Source: Hippopus hippopus
Taxonomy: Eukaryota > Mollusca > Bivalvia > Cardiida > Cardiidae
DNA length: 64,000 nucleotides
Assembly (NCBI GenBank): GCA_946811185.2
Contig: OX328103.1
Location: forward strand, 32,296,266-32,360,265
Direction of reading: 5' to 3'
Positions 42,664 to 55,400 of the stretch are shown here, in pieces. The position numbers and the translations under genes were made by a program. The notes beneath the pieces were generated by a model. The model saw nothing but the letters and a program-made list of their open reading frames with translations, was not told the DNA's origin and made no database searches. The number at the start of each line of letters is the position of its first letter. Within the stretch, counting starts at the first letter, position 1.

Positions 42664-43470
42664 AATTAACCCTTTACCATACAATCCCATGTTTTTACTA
42701 CTAATGGGAAAAATGTTTTAAACTACCAAATGGCAATATATGTATTTTAGACTTGCCCAAAATGAAAGCATATGGTAGACAATTAAATGTGGATCAAACG
42801 ATAGAATTGGTTTTAGAAAAGGTGAAAAAGCATTGTGGAAAAGGTATAAATGCTGATTACCAGTATTTTCTCCTTTCCCAATTTTTTTTAAAAGCTTTCT
42901 TTTTCAGGGTTCATTAAAACCAGGGATTGTGTGGTAAAGGGTTAAAATGACACTTTTCCCATGTTTTCTTATCTTTCAGTGACAATTCCTATCTTTTGAG
43001 ATGTAGCTTGTTGACTGCATATGCTTTAGACCCCAGGATTTGGACAAGTCTGACAAGAGTTAGATAAATGTTACAAAACTTGATTTGCAAAAGTTAAATA
43101 AAACTCACTTTTTAGTATTTAAACATGCAATAACTTGTGTGGGGAAAAAAAGTGAGGGAGCTGTTGTATAACTGCTCAAACAGCCGTGATTCACGATTGA
43201 ATGAAACTCATGACCTAATAGATAATGACATTTATCCGTAAACCCTTCACCACACAATTCCGAGTATTAACGACCCAAAAGGAAGAGGCTTTTGAAAACA
43301 TTGTTGGAAAAGGATAAAATGCTGGTAACCAGCATTTTATCCTTTTACCACAAGGTTTTCGTTCCTTTCAAAAATAAATCCCACCATTTCAGCCACGTTA
43401 AATTTGTTGTTTGCAAAAGCTTCAAATTTGGACAGTACAAAATTCTGCCGTTTGGTAAAGAGTTAAACAC
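42664..43470. repeat. TPal-1 cluster
   Basis: An R-half fragment at 42666-42720 runs into a forward copy ending GTGTGGTAAAGGGTTAA at 42943. A reverse L-half fragment follows at about 42950-43060. A full reverse copy at about 43238-43467 has the hairpin GATAAAATGCTGGTAACCAG and its partner, both carrying the same change in the AGGAGAAAA block. Confidence 0.75.
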
Positions 43471-44530
43471 ATTACAACCTGTGACTCAGTTTTTCTTACT
43501 TGCAACAGAGCTCTTCTGAAAGTATTGTGGTAAAGATAGAAATTGCTTGTAACAAGCAATTTACCCTTCTGCCACAATGTTTTTGCATGAAATCTCCATG
43601 TATTTTTTGGCAAGTCAAAGGATGTTTGCAAGTTTTCTGCTTCAAATTTGCTTGCCCAGGTTATGAGTTGATGTGGATCTAAAATATTACAAGTATCTGT
43701 GTACAAGTTATTATTAATCATTTACTATACAATCCAGTGTTATAACCATCCTGAGGAAAAGCGCTTTTAAAATGCATTATGGGAAAAGAAGAAAATGCTG
43801 GTAACCAGCATTTTCTCCTTTTCCCACAATGTTTTCTATCATTTCAAACACAGAAGTCATTGTTTGAGTTGTAATAAATTTGTCGTCTGCGAATGCTTTT
43901 CAATTAGGTCAAGTCTAAATATTGTTGTGAGGTAAAGATGTAATGGCTTGGCATTTCTCACAGTGAATTACGGAAGTTTGAAATGGCTAAAAAAAGGGGG
44001 GGTAAACTAAAAAAAACTTTCGAAATAATTACTTTGCAATTTCTATATGCTTTGAATAAAATTTTAGACCAAGAAAAGGTGACTCAAAAAATGCTTGCAT
44101 CTACTATGGCAGCTATGTTGAGATACTTATTGTGGCAGAAAACACCTTAAAATTGTAACATTTTTATCATTTTACAGTTCCACTGCAAATGTCCATGTTG
44201 TGTTTGGTACATCAAAGGTTACAGCTCATACAAGCATATTAACTATACAATCATGTAATGACCCTGATGAGGAAGGCTTTAGAAAATCTTGTGGTAAAAG
44301 GAACAAATGCTTGTTACCAGCATTTTCTACTTTTACCATATTGCCTTCTACTCATTTAACCCTTTCCCAGATAAACCCTGGTTTTTACGGCTCTGAGGTT
44401 GAAGGCCTTTGAAAACACAGTGGAAAAAGGAGAAAATGCTCATACCAGCTTTTTGGCCACTCTAACTTTGTCGTCTGCAAATTCTTTCAGTTTCAGCAGA
44501 CCAAAATTACCTCATCTGGTAAAGAGTTAA
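43471..44530. repeat. TPal-1 cluster, mixed condition
   Basis: A decayed copy is at about 43495-43640 (arms AAATTGCTTGTAACAAGCAA). A reverse copy with a clean hairpin is at 43722-43942. A hairpin remnant is at 44240-44355, and a reverse copy at 44355-44528 has a partly deleted hairpin and ends CTGGTAAAGAGTTAA. Confidence 0.72.
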
Positions 44531-44739
44531 AGACAAATCCAATCATTTGGGTCATATTTGTCATTTGTAATGTTTTTTCAATTTGAACAAATTTATAATG
44601 TTGTTTAAAATCTTCATACAATTATATTTAAGTCAGTCTGGTTTCTTTTTTATTCTATGGAGAAGTTTTTTTCTCATTGTATGATGCCAGATCATTGGTC
44701 CCTCAAGCTTTGTACAAAGATAAAATTGTAATTCACCAG

Positions 44740-44944
44740 TTAACTCTTTACCTCATGACAAACATGTTTCAGACGACAATTCAAATGTAGGTCAAATGAT
44801 GGAATGTGTATTTTATAGGGTAGAAAACATTGTGGGAAAAGGAGAAAATGCTGTTAAACAGCATTTTCTCCTTTTCCCACAATGTTTCCAAAAGGCTTCT
44901 TCCTCATGGTCGTTAAAACTCGGGATTGTGTGGTAAAGGGTTAA
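44740..44944 (+). repeat. TPal-1 MITE copy with shortened L half
   Basis: TTAACTCTTTACCTCATGAC to GTGTGGTAAAGGGTTAA. The L half lacks the segment normally reading CAAATTGAAAGCATTTG, which makes the copy 205 bases. The hairpin has GTTAAAC at the loop. Confidence 0.82.
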
Positions 44945-46040
44945 AGTAAATTTTTGACACTTCAGCAAGGCACAGGTTTGTTTTCCCACATGACTGCTTC
45001 AATATGAAGTTACAGATGATTGACAGTACATGTATATATGAGGCACATTATGGGCTTTTTTGCCACAACTACGTATTGCATTATAAATAAACAAAGTTAA
45101 CAACATTTATATCTCGAACAACTCGGTCATTACTTTAGACTTTACTAGTCTACAGACCAACTTAATAGATATCAGATCACAAGTCAGTTGCCAATACTCC
45201 AAAAAACACAAAAAGAAAATTGTAACCCTTTACCAAAGAACACAATTCTCTCCATTTCCCACAATGTTTTTAAACACTTTCTGCATGGTCATTAAACTTC
45301 AAAAGACATATCTGATTACTAATGCAAAATTACGTTGTCCTCCACAAATGTTTTTGATATGGACAAGTCTAAAATAATGTCTAGTAAAGAGTTCAATCGC
45401 AAGTAGATTGCCTGGACTCCCAGCAACACCACTGTAAAGGAGTTGCTTTATTTTATAGGGCACCTATGGGATTTCTCCCGTGACGCACATTTTATTTTTG
45501 AATGATCATTAACATATATTTTTAAACTCCTGTTCTCTAACAGAAAGCGTTTTTTCTTACACAACAGACCAATTTAAAAAAAACTTGCAATAGGAGAAAT
45601 TTCTTTCCGAAACCTTTTCACACATATTCATCTTTTAACCCTGTATCATTAACCCATGTTTCGACAACCCTGAGAAAAACCACTTTTGAAATCATTGTGT
45701 CTACCAGCATTTTCTCCTTTTCCCAGTTTTCTACACTATCAAGAACAAATCATCATTATATGAGATACATCTAACTTGTCCTCTGTAAATGCTTTAAATT
45801 TAGACAAGCCTAAAATTTGTCATCTGGTGAAGAGTTGAACCCAAATTTATGTTGACTATCCCTATGTTTAATCCTTTACCGAACGAATGAAGTTTATACA
45901 TGCTCAAATTCAAAGCATTTGCAGACGACAAATTTGAAACGGCTCATATGGTGGGTAGACGTAGAAAACATTGTGGGAAAAGGAGAAAATGCTGGTTACC
46001 GGGTGTTCTTCAAAGTTGTCTGCTGCAACATTGTTTCAGG
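44945..46040. repeat. Region downstream of the armadillo gene, TPal-1 remnants
   Basis: Remnants lie at about 45223-45400, 45635-45838 (reverse) and 45872-46010 (forward, hairpin cut after AAAATGCTGGTTACC). On the - strand, the first AATAAA words past the armadillo-gene stop codon are at 45491-45496 and 45447-45452, nearly 800 bases away, so the 3' end of that transcript is uncertain. Confidence 0.55.
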
Positions 46041-46050
46041 AGGTAATGAG

Positions 46051-46280
46051 TTAACTCTTTACCAGACGACAAAATATCATGCCTGTCCTTATTGAAAGTA
46101 TTTGCAGTAATGAATTGATAGTGTCTTGATAGACAGGATTTGTCTTTGAAAGGGTAGAAAACACTGTGGAAAAAGGAGAAAATGCTGGTTACCAGCATTT
46201 TCTTCTTTACCTGCAATGTTTTCAAAGGCCCTGTTTCTTCAGGGGTCCTTGAAATACAGGATTGTGTGGTAAAGAATTAA
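46051..46280 (+). repeat. TPal-1 MITE copy whose TTAA overlaps the armadillo-gene stop codon
   Basis: TTAACTCTTTACCAGACGAC to TGTGGTAAAGAATTAA. L half first, good hairpin (GAAAATGCTGGTTACCAGCA). Its right TTAA is 46277-46280, and the - strand gene's TAA stop occupies 46277-46279. Confidence 0.85.
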
Positions 46281-46469
46281 GCCTCTGTCATCATTCCTGA
46301 ACTTTCTCGCTGAACAGAAATATCCGCAGGCTGAACTTGTAACTGCTCCTGCATTGTAGATGCTGACCTCCCTGCTGATTGTCTTGAATGTTGTGTGGTT
46401 CTTGGTGCATCTCCATCGACTTCCAGTGAATGTTGACTGTTACTCTGTGACCTTGATCTTTGTGAGAGT
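46277..46469 (-). CDS. ANKAR: ANKAR-like terminal exon
   Basis: Acceptor (complement) TCATCTTTATTTTGTAG. Codes a 63-residue tail rich in Ser, Gln and Arg (RLSQRSRSQSNSQHSLEVDG) ending SSGMMTEA and TAA. The first base completes an Arg codon begun in the exon before. Confidence 0.8.
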
Positions 46470-49400
46470 CTACAAAATAAAGATGATATAATTTCTACCT
46501 TTGCCACAATGTTTTCATTAAGTTTGTATACATTTGTATGTTAAACCTTGATTCCTATGGATTATCCCTACTTCAAACAAATCTTTCCTAAATCACCTAC
46601 AAATCAAGCATCACTAAGTTTGCATCTACTGTTAATGAATTAAGTTTCCACCTTTTGTAGACGCATAATGAAGTGTTACTTGATAATTAAAGAACACAGT
46701 CATGAAATCTGGGGAATTCCTCAATCTCATCAATTTCTACATTTTACATTGATGCATTCTTATTTTTATTTAATGATGCAAATGTCACTGAACTGAATCT
46801 TTTATTAAATTCCAAAATGTTTTCCAGATAAATCAAAAAGATGTTTTCCTTTTGTAACAATGTTAACCTACTGCTTGTAGTTTTCTGCACTGGTTTTGTT
46901 TTTTTCCAAAAACACCCTGTGTGGATATTACTGTATGGTCTATTTTCAGACCAACTAAAAGTTATTACAAATAAGGCAGTGCACAAACATTACCTCTTTA
47001 CTAAAGGAAAAAAATTTGGACTTGTCCAAATTCAAAGCATTAAAATTTTACTGACAACTAGTGGAGGAGTTCGTCTTGACCAGTTCCAGGTCTTATGTAG
47101 GCAATGTCACCTTTTGTCATTGTTTTCCCATAAAATAATGTATCAATCCTTTATAACACAATGCCAAGTTTTAACAATCTTGAAGAATTCCTTATAAAAA
47201 TATTGTGGGAAAAGGAGAAAATGCTGGTTACCAGCATTTTCTCCTTTTTCCATTATGTTTTTAAGAGCTTTTTTTCTTAGCATCCTTAAAAATCAGGATT
47301 GTGTGGTAAAGGGTTAAAGGGAAAGAAAATACCATTTTTCAATAAAATGGAAAACATTGTGGGAAAAGACCAGTTGTTTGTGGCAAGCAGGGCATAGATA
47401 TTGGTGAGTCATGTTTGTATGGAAGTGGATTCAAGGAGGTCACCTTGAGGTCTGTCAGTCAAAATGGTCCTCCTTCCAGGTTCAAATTGGACGATTCAAC
47501 AGACTCTTGCTACTTTTCCCACTATGTTTTTAAAATGCAGGGCGTGGAAAGTCATATTTGTATGAAAAAGATTCAAAAGATAGTCACTTTGAAGTTCTAT
47601 CAGTAAGTGGTCCTCCTTCCAAGTTCAAATTGGAGGTTGTAAAAAGCAGTTGCTTCTTTTCCTGCAATGTTTTCAGAAAGCAGTTCATGAAAATGGCATA
47701 GACAGGCATGTTTGTACACAAATTCAAAAGATAGTCACCTTGAAGTTCTATCAGTCAGTGGACCTTCTTCCAAGTTCAAATTAGACGTTGAAGATCTCAG
47801 ATTTGAGGCACTCCCTGAATCTCCTTCAATACTGATCACTGTAAATGGTCGTCCTGTGCCTGGTTCATCAATATCATCTGTCTGCATGCTGACCAAGTTT
47901 GAGCCTTCCCTGTTTGCAAAAGAAGAAAAAAAAATTGGAAATTACTTCATTTCCTTCATTGATAATTTCATGCATCCCTTTCAATCGCTTGATGCTTATA
48001 CACAAGTCTTTGGCAGACGATGTCGTAACTCTTTATCACACAAGAAAATTTACGATTCATTGACAATGAAAGCATTAGCAGACAAAAATTTAAAGGTGGC
48101 CCAAAAAGTGGTATTGAAAGGGTAGAAAATATTGTGGGAAAAGTAGAAAATGCTGGTTACCAGCATTTTCTCCTTTTCCCACAATGTTTTCAAAAGCCTT
48201 CCACCTTAGTGTTGTCAAAACTTGGCATTCTGTGGTAAAGTGTTAAAGCTTTACATGAATAATTCAGAAAATTTACAACTATTATTCTGCGTCAGAGCTT
48301 TATCTATGGTTCTTTACTGTCAATATTTATGTACAACTAGGAACTGCTTTAAGTTTATAGCCATTCATACCAAAAACAACACCAAAAATTCAGCAGAAGA
48401 CTCTAAGAGCCTTGTTGTAAAGTATGGATAATCAACATGGCTTTAACCGTTTACCAAACAACATAATCTTAGAATTGTCCAAATTGAAAGCATTTACAGA
48501 CAACAATTTATATGCGGCTTAATTAATAGAATTTGTCTTTGATAAGGAAGAAAACATTAAGGGAAACCAAGAAAATGCTGGTTACATGCATTCTCCTTTT
48601 CCCACAATGTTTTATGAGACTTGTCAATATCGTTAAAACTTGGTATTGTGTGGTACAGGGTTAATGCGTGGTTTTATGGGAAAATAATGATAAAACAAGA
48701 GGGCCAAGATGGCCCTGGATCACTCACCTGAATTTTTGAGAGAACCCTAGCCAATTTTTTTTTTTTGTTATTCCAAAACTTTTTCTTCAATAACTTCAAA
48801 TAAAAAAAAAAAACAAGGGCACCGCATGCAGGTGCCAACGATTGGCTGTTGGGTGCTGGAGAGTAAGTTAAAATTCTAAGTCGAAAAAGGGGCATAATTT
48901 GGCACCAAAGGATCATTTCTGTGAAATTATTTTAAAATCTTACCAGTGGTTTCATAGAAGAAGAATTTTTAAGAATTTCTTCATGTCGGTATAGTGCAAA
49001 TAGCCCCCCACCACCACAGCCATGTTTCTTGACGGATCAAAGTTTCGCGAACAATGTTTCAAAAGGGGCATCCAAGGGACATTTCTGTGAAATTATTTCA
49101 AAATCTGACAAGTGGTTTAAGAGAAGAAGAATTTCAAAGAATTTCTTTAAGTCCATACAGTGCAAAGAGCCCACCATGGCCATGTTTTTCGACGTATTAA
49201 AATTTTGGGAACACTTTTTGAAAAGGGTCACCCAAGGAACATTTCTGTGAAATTATTTCAAAAGCTGACCAGCTGTTTCAGAGTAGAAGATTTTTAAAGA
49301 ATTTCTTAGAAAATTCCATTTGGTTGCCATGGCAACAAGAGTTTTTGATGGAATCAAATTCTGTGAACAATTTTTACAGAGGACCTCCCAAGGAACATTT

Positions 49401-52400
49401 CTGCCAAGTTTGGTTGACATTGGCCCACAACGCACGACGGACACAGGGTGATCCTAAGAGCTCCCCTTGAGCACATTGTGCTCTGGTGAGCTAAAAAGAA
49501 ATCACCCTCACATTACATGGAACTAGGTTAGATACTTTTGTGGAATAGCAGATCTGCAGGCTAAGCAACAATCTGTTTTCGTTGAGGTATTCTAGCCAGG
49601 TAACAGCCTTTACTATTTTACTTATGGCCTGAAACACGCAAAAAGGGGCATTCTGACATTTGTGTAAAGTGTCATCTCGGATCAGCCTGCGCAGGCTAAT
49701 CTGACACGACACTTTCCGTTTTTATGTAATTTTCTGTTTTGCACTAGTCTACTGTAGCACAAAATCTACTGTAGTGGTAAAATGCCATCTAGGATTAGCC
49801 TGCGCAGTTCCCGCAGGCTGATCCTAGACAACACTTTACGCAAATGTCTGAATGCCCCTTTTTGCATGTTGCAAGCCATATGACAATATTCTAGAATTAT
49901 CCAAATCGAAAGTGTTTGCATATAACAAGTAGAATAATGGCTCCTGTGATGGGACATGTCTCTGAAAGTTGAAAAAAAAATTGGGAAAAGGATAATACTG
50001 GAAACCAGCATTTTTTTCTTTTTCCCGCATTTTTTTCTGACCTTTAAAAGACATCTCTCTTCATTTGAGCTGCATTTAAGTTGTCTACAAATCCTTCCAA
50101 TTTGGATAGTTCTAAAACCTTGTTGTCTGGTAAAAGGATGAGCATGAAACAAAGTAAAAAACAAAAGCAACAACAATATTATACTTACGGTAAAGGTGGT
50201 AGTCCAATTTTCTTGTAATGTCTCCAACCCTCAAGGAAAGCAGACGACAATTTGCTTCTCTTTGTATAATGCAGAAGTACTTTCATGAGAGCTTGATTGG
50301 TTCTACATCTGTGTAGAAAAAACATAATCAATCCATTGGCTCTCTACAAATGCTATTGTAGACAACTTTTTGTATCTTGTAGTACAGACCATAATGAAAT
50401 ACAGATTCCTTTAAAGATGACTTTTTGACTTTCATAATATTGGCTGATAAACAGCGGTTGTTCCTGAATGTCAGTGGTGTGTATTTCCATTGCCAAATAG
50501 ATAAACTTGATATCTTTCAACCACTGAAAAGAGCATCCACTGAAAGTTTCTATCATACAGGATTGATTAATAGGTGTACAGTGTAGATCTAACATCAGAC
50601 TGCATGCTCTATGCAGTCTAATGTTGAGCTCTGCCATCCGTAAAAGAGCCTGTTTCGCTGTGAGGTAACCAGTATTTTCTCCTTTTGCCACTATGTTTTC
50701 TACCACTTCAAAGACAAAAATTATCTTGAGCTACACAAGTCATCTGCGTATTCTTTCAGTTTGGTTGAGTGTAAAATTCTTTTGCGTGGTAAAGACTTAA
50801 CTTACATAATGGCTTGGACAATCTGTATTTATAAGAATTTTATCATTTCACCTAAAACTTGTCAATTTATCTATCCTGATTTTCAAGGTTTCAGATGACA
50901 TTTCCAAATCATTGTTAGATAATTTGAAAAAGGTTTTATAGTTAATATAGGATCAATTTGTGATTATTTTTTATGTTTGACCTTCAGATATAATCTTGAC
51001 TTTTAACCTTTCTGAACAAATCATTTACTAGACACATCTACTTTTGAAGAAAACAATTGTGTTGATTCATTTTGAAATTTATTAGTATACGTAGAATTTA
51101 CAGTCCAGTTCAAACTAGCGCTGTCACTGAATGTGACTTAATACCCCCGCCAGCGCTTTGACAGAAACAGGCAATTTAACAAAAAATTTTCTAAGTTCAA
51201 GGGGAGATTACCCTTGAATCATAGGGAGTAGATGATTGAAAACTGCATCTTGCACAACTTCAGTATACGATCAATGTATCAATAAACTTTCAATACAATA
51301 GCAGGAAAACTGTAGGAGGAGTTTGCGACACAAAATTACTAGTATTTTGTACACAGACGGACACACGGACTGACACACGGACAGACGGACAGACAGGCTG
51401 ATTCCAGTATAACCTCGAAAACATTCGTTTTGTGGGGGTATAATTATATACCAAGCTGTTTCAGCCAAAACATCTCACAAAAATGTCAGCCTGATAGTGC
51501 CTATCAAAGATCAGTGTCCATATTCACCAACCATTCTTGAATGCATTCTTAGTTTAATTCTAGGTAAAACAACCTCTGATTGGCTAAACGATCTAGTTTA
51601 GCCAATCAGAAGCTGTGTTACTTTCAAATTTAGAAAATTCTTGAGAATAAGGCAAGACTACTATGCTTAAGAATGGTTAGTGAATGCAGACCCAGGCTGC
51701 ATATTTATGTAGTCTGGTCTTGATATAGAAAATCATCAAAAGCAACATACACTTTAAATGGTGCGCTCTGCGTTAAGTATTTTCTATCATTAAAACCTTA
51801 CTTGTTGAGTAACTGTCTTTCAGCAACATGATTATAAGAGAGGTATCCAAGAGCAATTGCAGCACATCCTCGAACTTGTTCCTCTCGCTTTTCCAGTAAT
51901 TTTGTGAGGTACTCAATTGCATTAATGGATACTATTGCAGAAGGTACACCTGACAAAAATAAACATATTTTTTTTTTACTTATTTAACCATTTACTACAC
52001 AATCCTGACTTTTAACGACCCTGAGGAAAAAGCCTTCTGAAAACATTGTGGGGAAAGGAGAAAATGCTGGTAACGACGCTGAGGGAGAAACCTTTTGAAA
52101 ACACTGTGGGAAAGGGAGAAAATGCTGGTAACCAGCATTTTCTCCTTTTCCCGCAATGTTTTCTACCCTATCAAAGACAAAATTCATCATTTGAGCCACA
52201 TTGAAATTGTCGACTGCAAATGCTTTCAACTTAGACGAGTCTAAAATTTTGTCGTGTGGTAAGGGGTTAAGCCATTAAAGTTTAGAGCCCAACATGTTGT
52301 TCTAGCCAGGTGTTGATCACAACCAGGCTGCAACATGTGTGGTCTGATCTTGGATTAACACCATAGTCACTTTGTAACATAAAGTTGCTTGCAACAAATA

Positions 52401-55400
52401 CCAGTATAATTATGTATTGCTCTTTTTACTACAGTGTTATTTTCATCAAAGTAGACATTGACCTTTTCCAACAAATGTTTTGTCCTTAAAAATATGTGAC
52501 AGTATTTGCCTCTCTTTCCTTATTATTTTGCATATTGTTGAAAACTGAAACTTTCAATTAGATAAAGTTTTAAAAATCAGATGTACATGCAATTCATTTG
52601 AGACTAATATAAAGAAGTACATATAAAGAAGTCCAAAAGAGTTACTTAGGCTTTAGTATTGGCACATATTCAGCAACTATTCTTCATGATATTCTTTGCC
52701 AAATTCTAAAACATATTTCTCATTTTAAAGTAACACAGTTTCTGATCGGATGAACCACATGGTTTGGTTTAGCCAATCAGAAACTGTGTTACTTTTTAAA
52801 TCTAGAGTAAGACTAAGAACGCAATTTAGAACCATTGATTAATATGAGACCTGTTTGACCATCTTAGTATGGCAATACTTTAACCCTTATCCTGCTAAAT
52901 AAAAGAAATTAAACTTTCAAGACAATACTAAAAATCCAAATATTTCTGTTTGAAAGGTATTTTTGGAGGAAAGACATCTCCTTATCGGACAGTGTAGATC
53001 CAAGATCAGACTGTACGTTCTGTGCACTCTGATCTTGATCTACGCTGTCTGCAAAAGGTCAGTTAGTCATGCTTAGCAGCCTAAGGGTTAAAATAATCAT
53101 TAGGGTCAACGAGTATACAAATCAATTAGGTATTACCATAATTAAAATTTGTCTCACCTGCACGTGTGTGAGCAAGACGGGCGATGCAATCAGAGGCAAG
53201 TGACAGGATTTGCTCGGACTGTGAGTCCTGAAGTAGGTCGACCAGAAGTTTTATACCCGTGGCAGAGGACAAGGCTTGTTCCTCGTCTGGTATGATGCGA
53301 GACAAAACAACTACCTGGAAAAAGAAATCAGAGTTTCGGAATAACTGCTGACCCCTTTACCAAACAATCCTGCGTTTAACCTTTTACCACACATTTCCGA
53401 GTTTTAACGACCTGAGAAGGATGGCTCTTGCAAACATTGTGAGAAAAGGAGAAAATGCTGGTAAGCAGCATTTTTTCCTTTTCCCACAATGTTCTTTATC
53501 TTTTCAAAGACAAATTTCATAATTTTAGTGATATTTTATTTTTAGAATGAAAATATGTTCAATTTGTACAGAGCTAAATATCTGTTGTCTGATAAAAAAC
53601 TAAAAAAGGGGTCCTTGAAACATTATATTTGACCATAAAACTAGAGTACCAATGAAACAAAATGACCCAAATATTGTAATTAGGGCTCCATTTTGAATAT
53701 AGTAATAATATTTCAACATAGCAGTGTACATGTTATCATACATCAAAGTGGATAGTCTCTGATGTCTGATCTTTTTCTGCAAGGGCTGTAAAAGTACACA
53801 ACCTTTTACCGAAAACTGTGTGGGAAAAGGAGAAATTGTTGCTTCTTTTCCCACAATGTTTTCTGCCCTTCTACAGACAAGTCCCATCGTTTGTGCCACA
53901 TTTGTCATCTGAAAATGATTTCAATATGGATGAGTCCATTCTAACATTTCATCGTCCCGTACAGAGGTAAGGGTTACCTGTTGATTATGATGTAACAGCC
54001 CAGGCTAATTTTAAGCCTATTTAAAACAAGTGTGAAAAGTCTGCATTAATGCTGTAATAATTTTAAGATTTACACTATGTAACTAGTTTTTTGAGAGAGG
54101 GAGAATTGTGACTGACTCTGCCTATTTTCTTTCTATGTTTTCTGTATCATTTATCTCTATAACTGTTACAGTTGACAAAATTTTAGAACTGTCTGAATTG
54201 AAAACATTTTCAAAAGACTGATTAAATGTAGTTAAAATCTAAAAGTGTCTTTAATGTGACAAGACAACTCTGCTGGTTAACTGCATTTTCTACTTTTTCC
54301 AGAAAGTTTTCATATGCCTTCAGGGTCATTAAACAGAGGATTGTATGGTAAAGGGACACAAAAAAATTTCACTTTCCTTAAGATTTCCACCCTGTTTCAT
54401 TCTTCACTGTTCAGTGATTTTTCCAAAAGTGACGATGATGATGGTGATGATAATGATTAATCTGGATGAAGAGATGGTTTAAGTTCCACACATGCGACAA
54501 AATTTTACACTCGTCCAAATTAATAGCTTCAGCAGACAATGAATTTAATGTACCTCAAATGAAAGGAGCTGTCTTTGAACAGTAAGAAAAAGTTGTTGGA
54601 AAAGGAGAAAATACTGGTTACCAGCATTTTCTCCTTTTCCCACAAAGTTTTCAAAGCCATTTCCTCTGGAGTCATCAGAGCCTTGAATTTGTGGTAAAGG
54701 GTTAATTCATACAAGATGGCAAAATTTGAACAAACGATGGAAAAACCAATAAATATTGCTTAAATTATAACTGAGCCATGCTCTGTGAAAAGGGGGCTTA
54801 ATGCATCTGCGAAAAGTGTCGACCCATGTCAGCCTGCGCAATCCTCACAGGCTGACACGGGTTGATACTTTTTGCTATTTATGAATTTTTTTATGTCCAA
54901 GGACCAATCTAACTCATGATTCAGTCAATCATAGAACAAAATTGATTTTATGGATCCATATAAACGAGATGACTTGATAAGTATAATGCATCACACAGAT
55001 GCAATAAGCCCCCTTTTGCCAGAGCATGGCTCATATTATTGTATGCTCACAATGTTTTCCATTCTGTCAGATAAGTCCCATCATTCAAACTAGTCACTTA
55101 ATTTTTCATATGCAAAAGACTTACATCTTTACCAGATGAGAAAAAAAAGTTTGACTTGTCAAAATTCAAAGCGTTTGCAGGTAACAAATTAAATGTGGCT
55201 CAAATGATGGAATTGTCTTAATGGGCAGAAAATATTGTTTGAAAAGGAGAAAATTCTAGTCACTAGCACTTTCCTCTTTTCCCTAAACGTTTTACCAAGG
55301 ATTATTAAAGCTTGGGACTGTGTGGTAATGGGTTAAAATTCAACTTAACTCACCTGGAAAGCAGCATTGCATCTGTAAAACTCATCTGATGATTGCAAGA

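Noticed and set aside
46841..47197. 118-codon forward frame opposite the armadillo gene
   Set aside because: It lies in an intron, is hydrophobic by A+T composition, and ends in a TPal-1 fragment; no domain recognised.
51271..51468. 65-codon reverse frame with SVRLSVCQSVCPSVY
   Set aside because: The peptide is a translation of the GGACA-type simple repeat.
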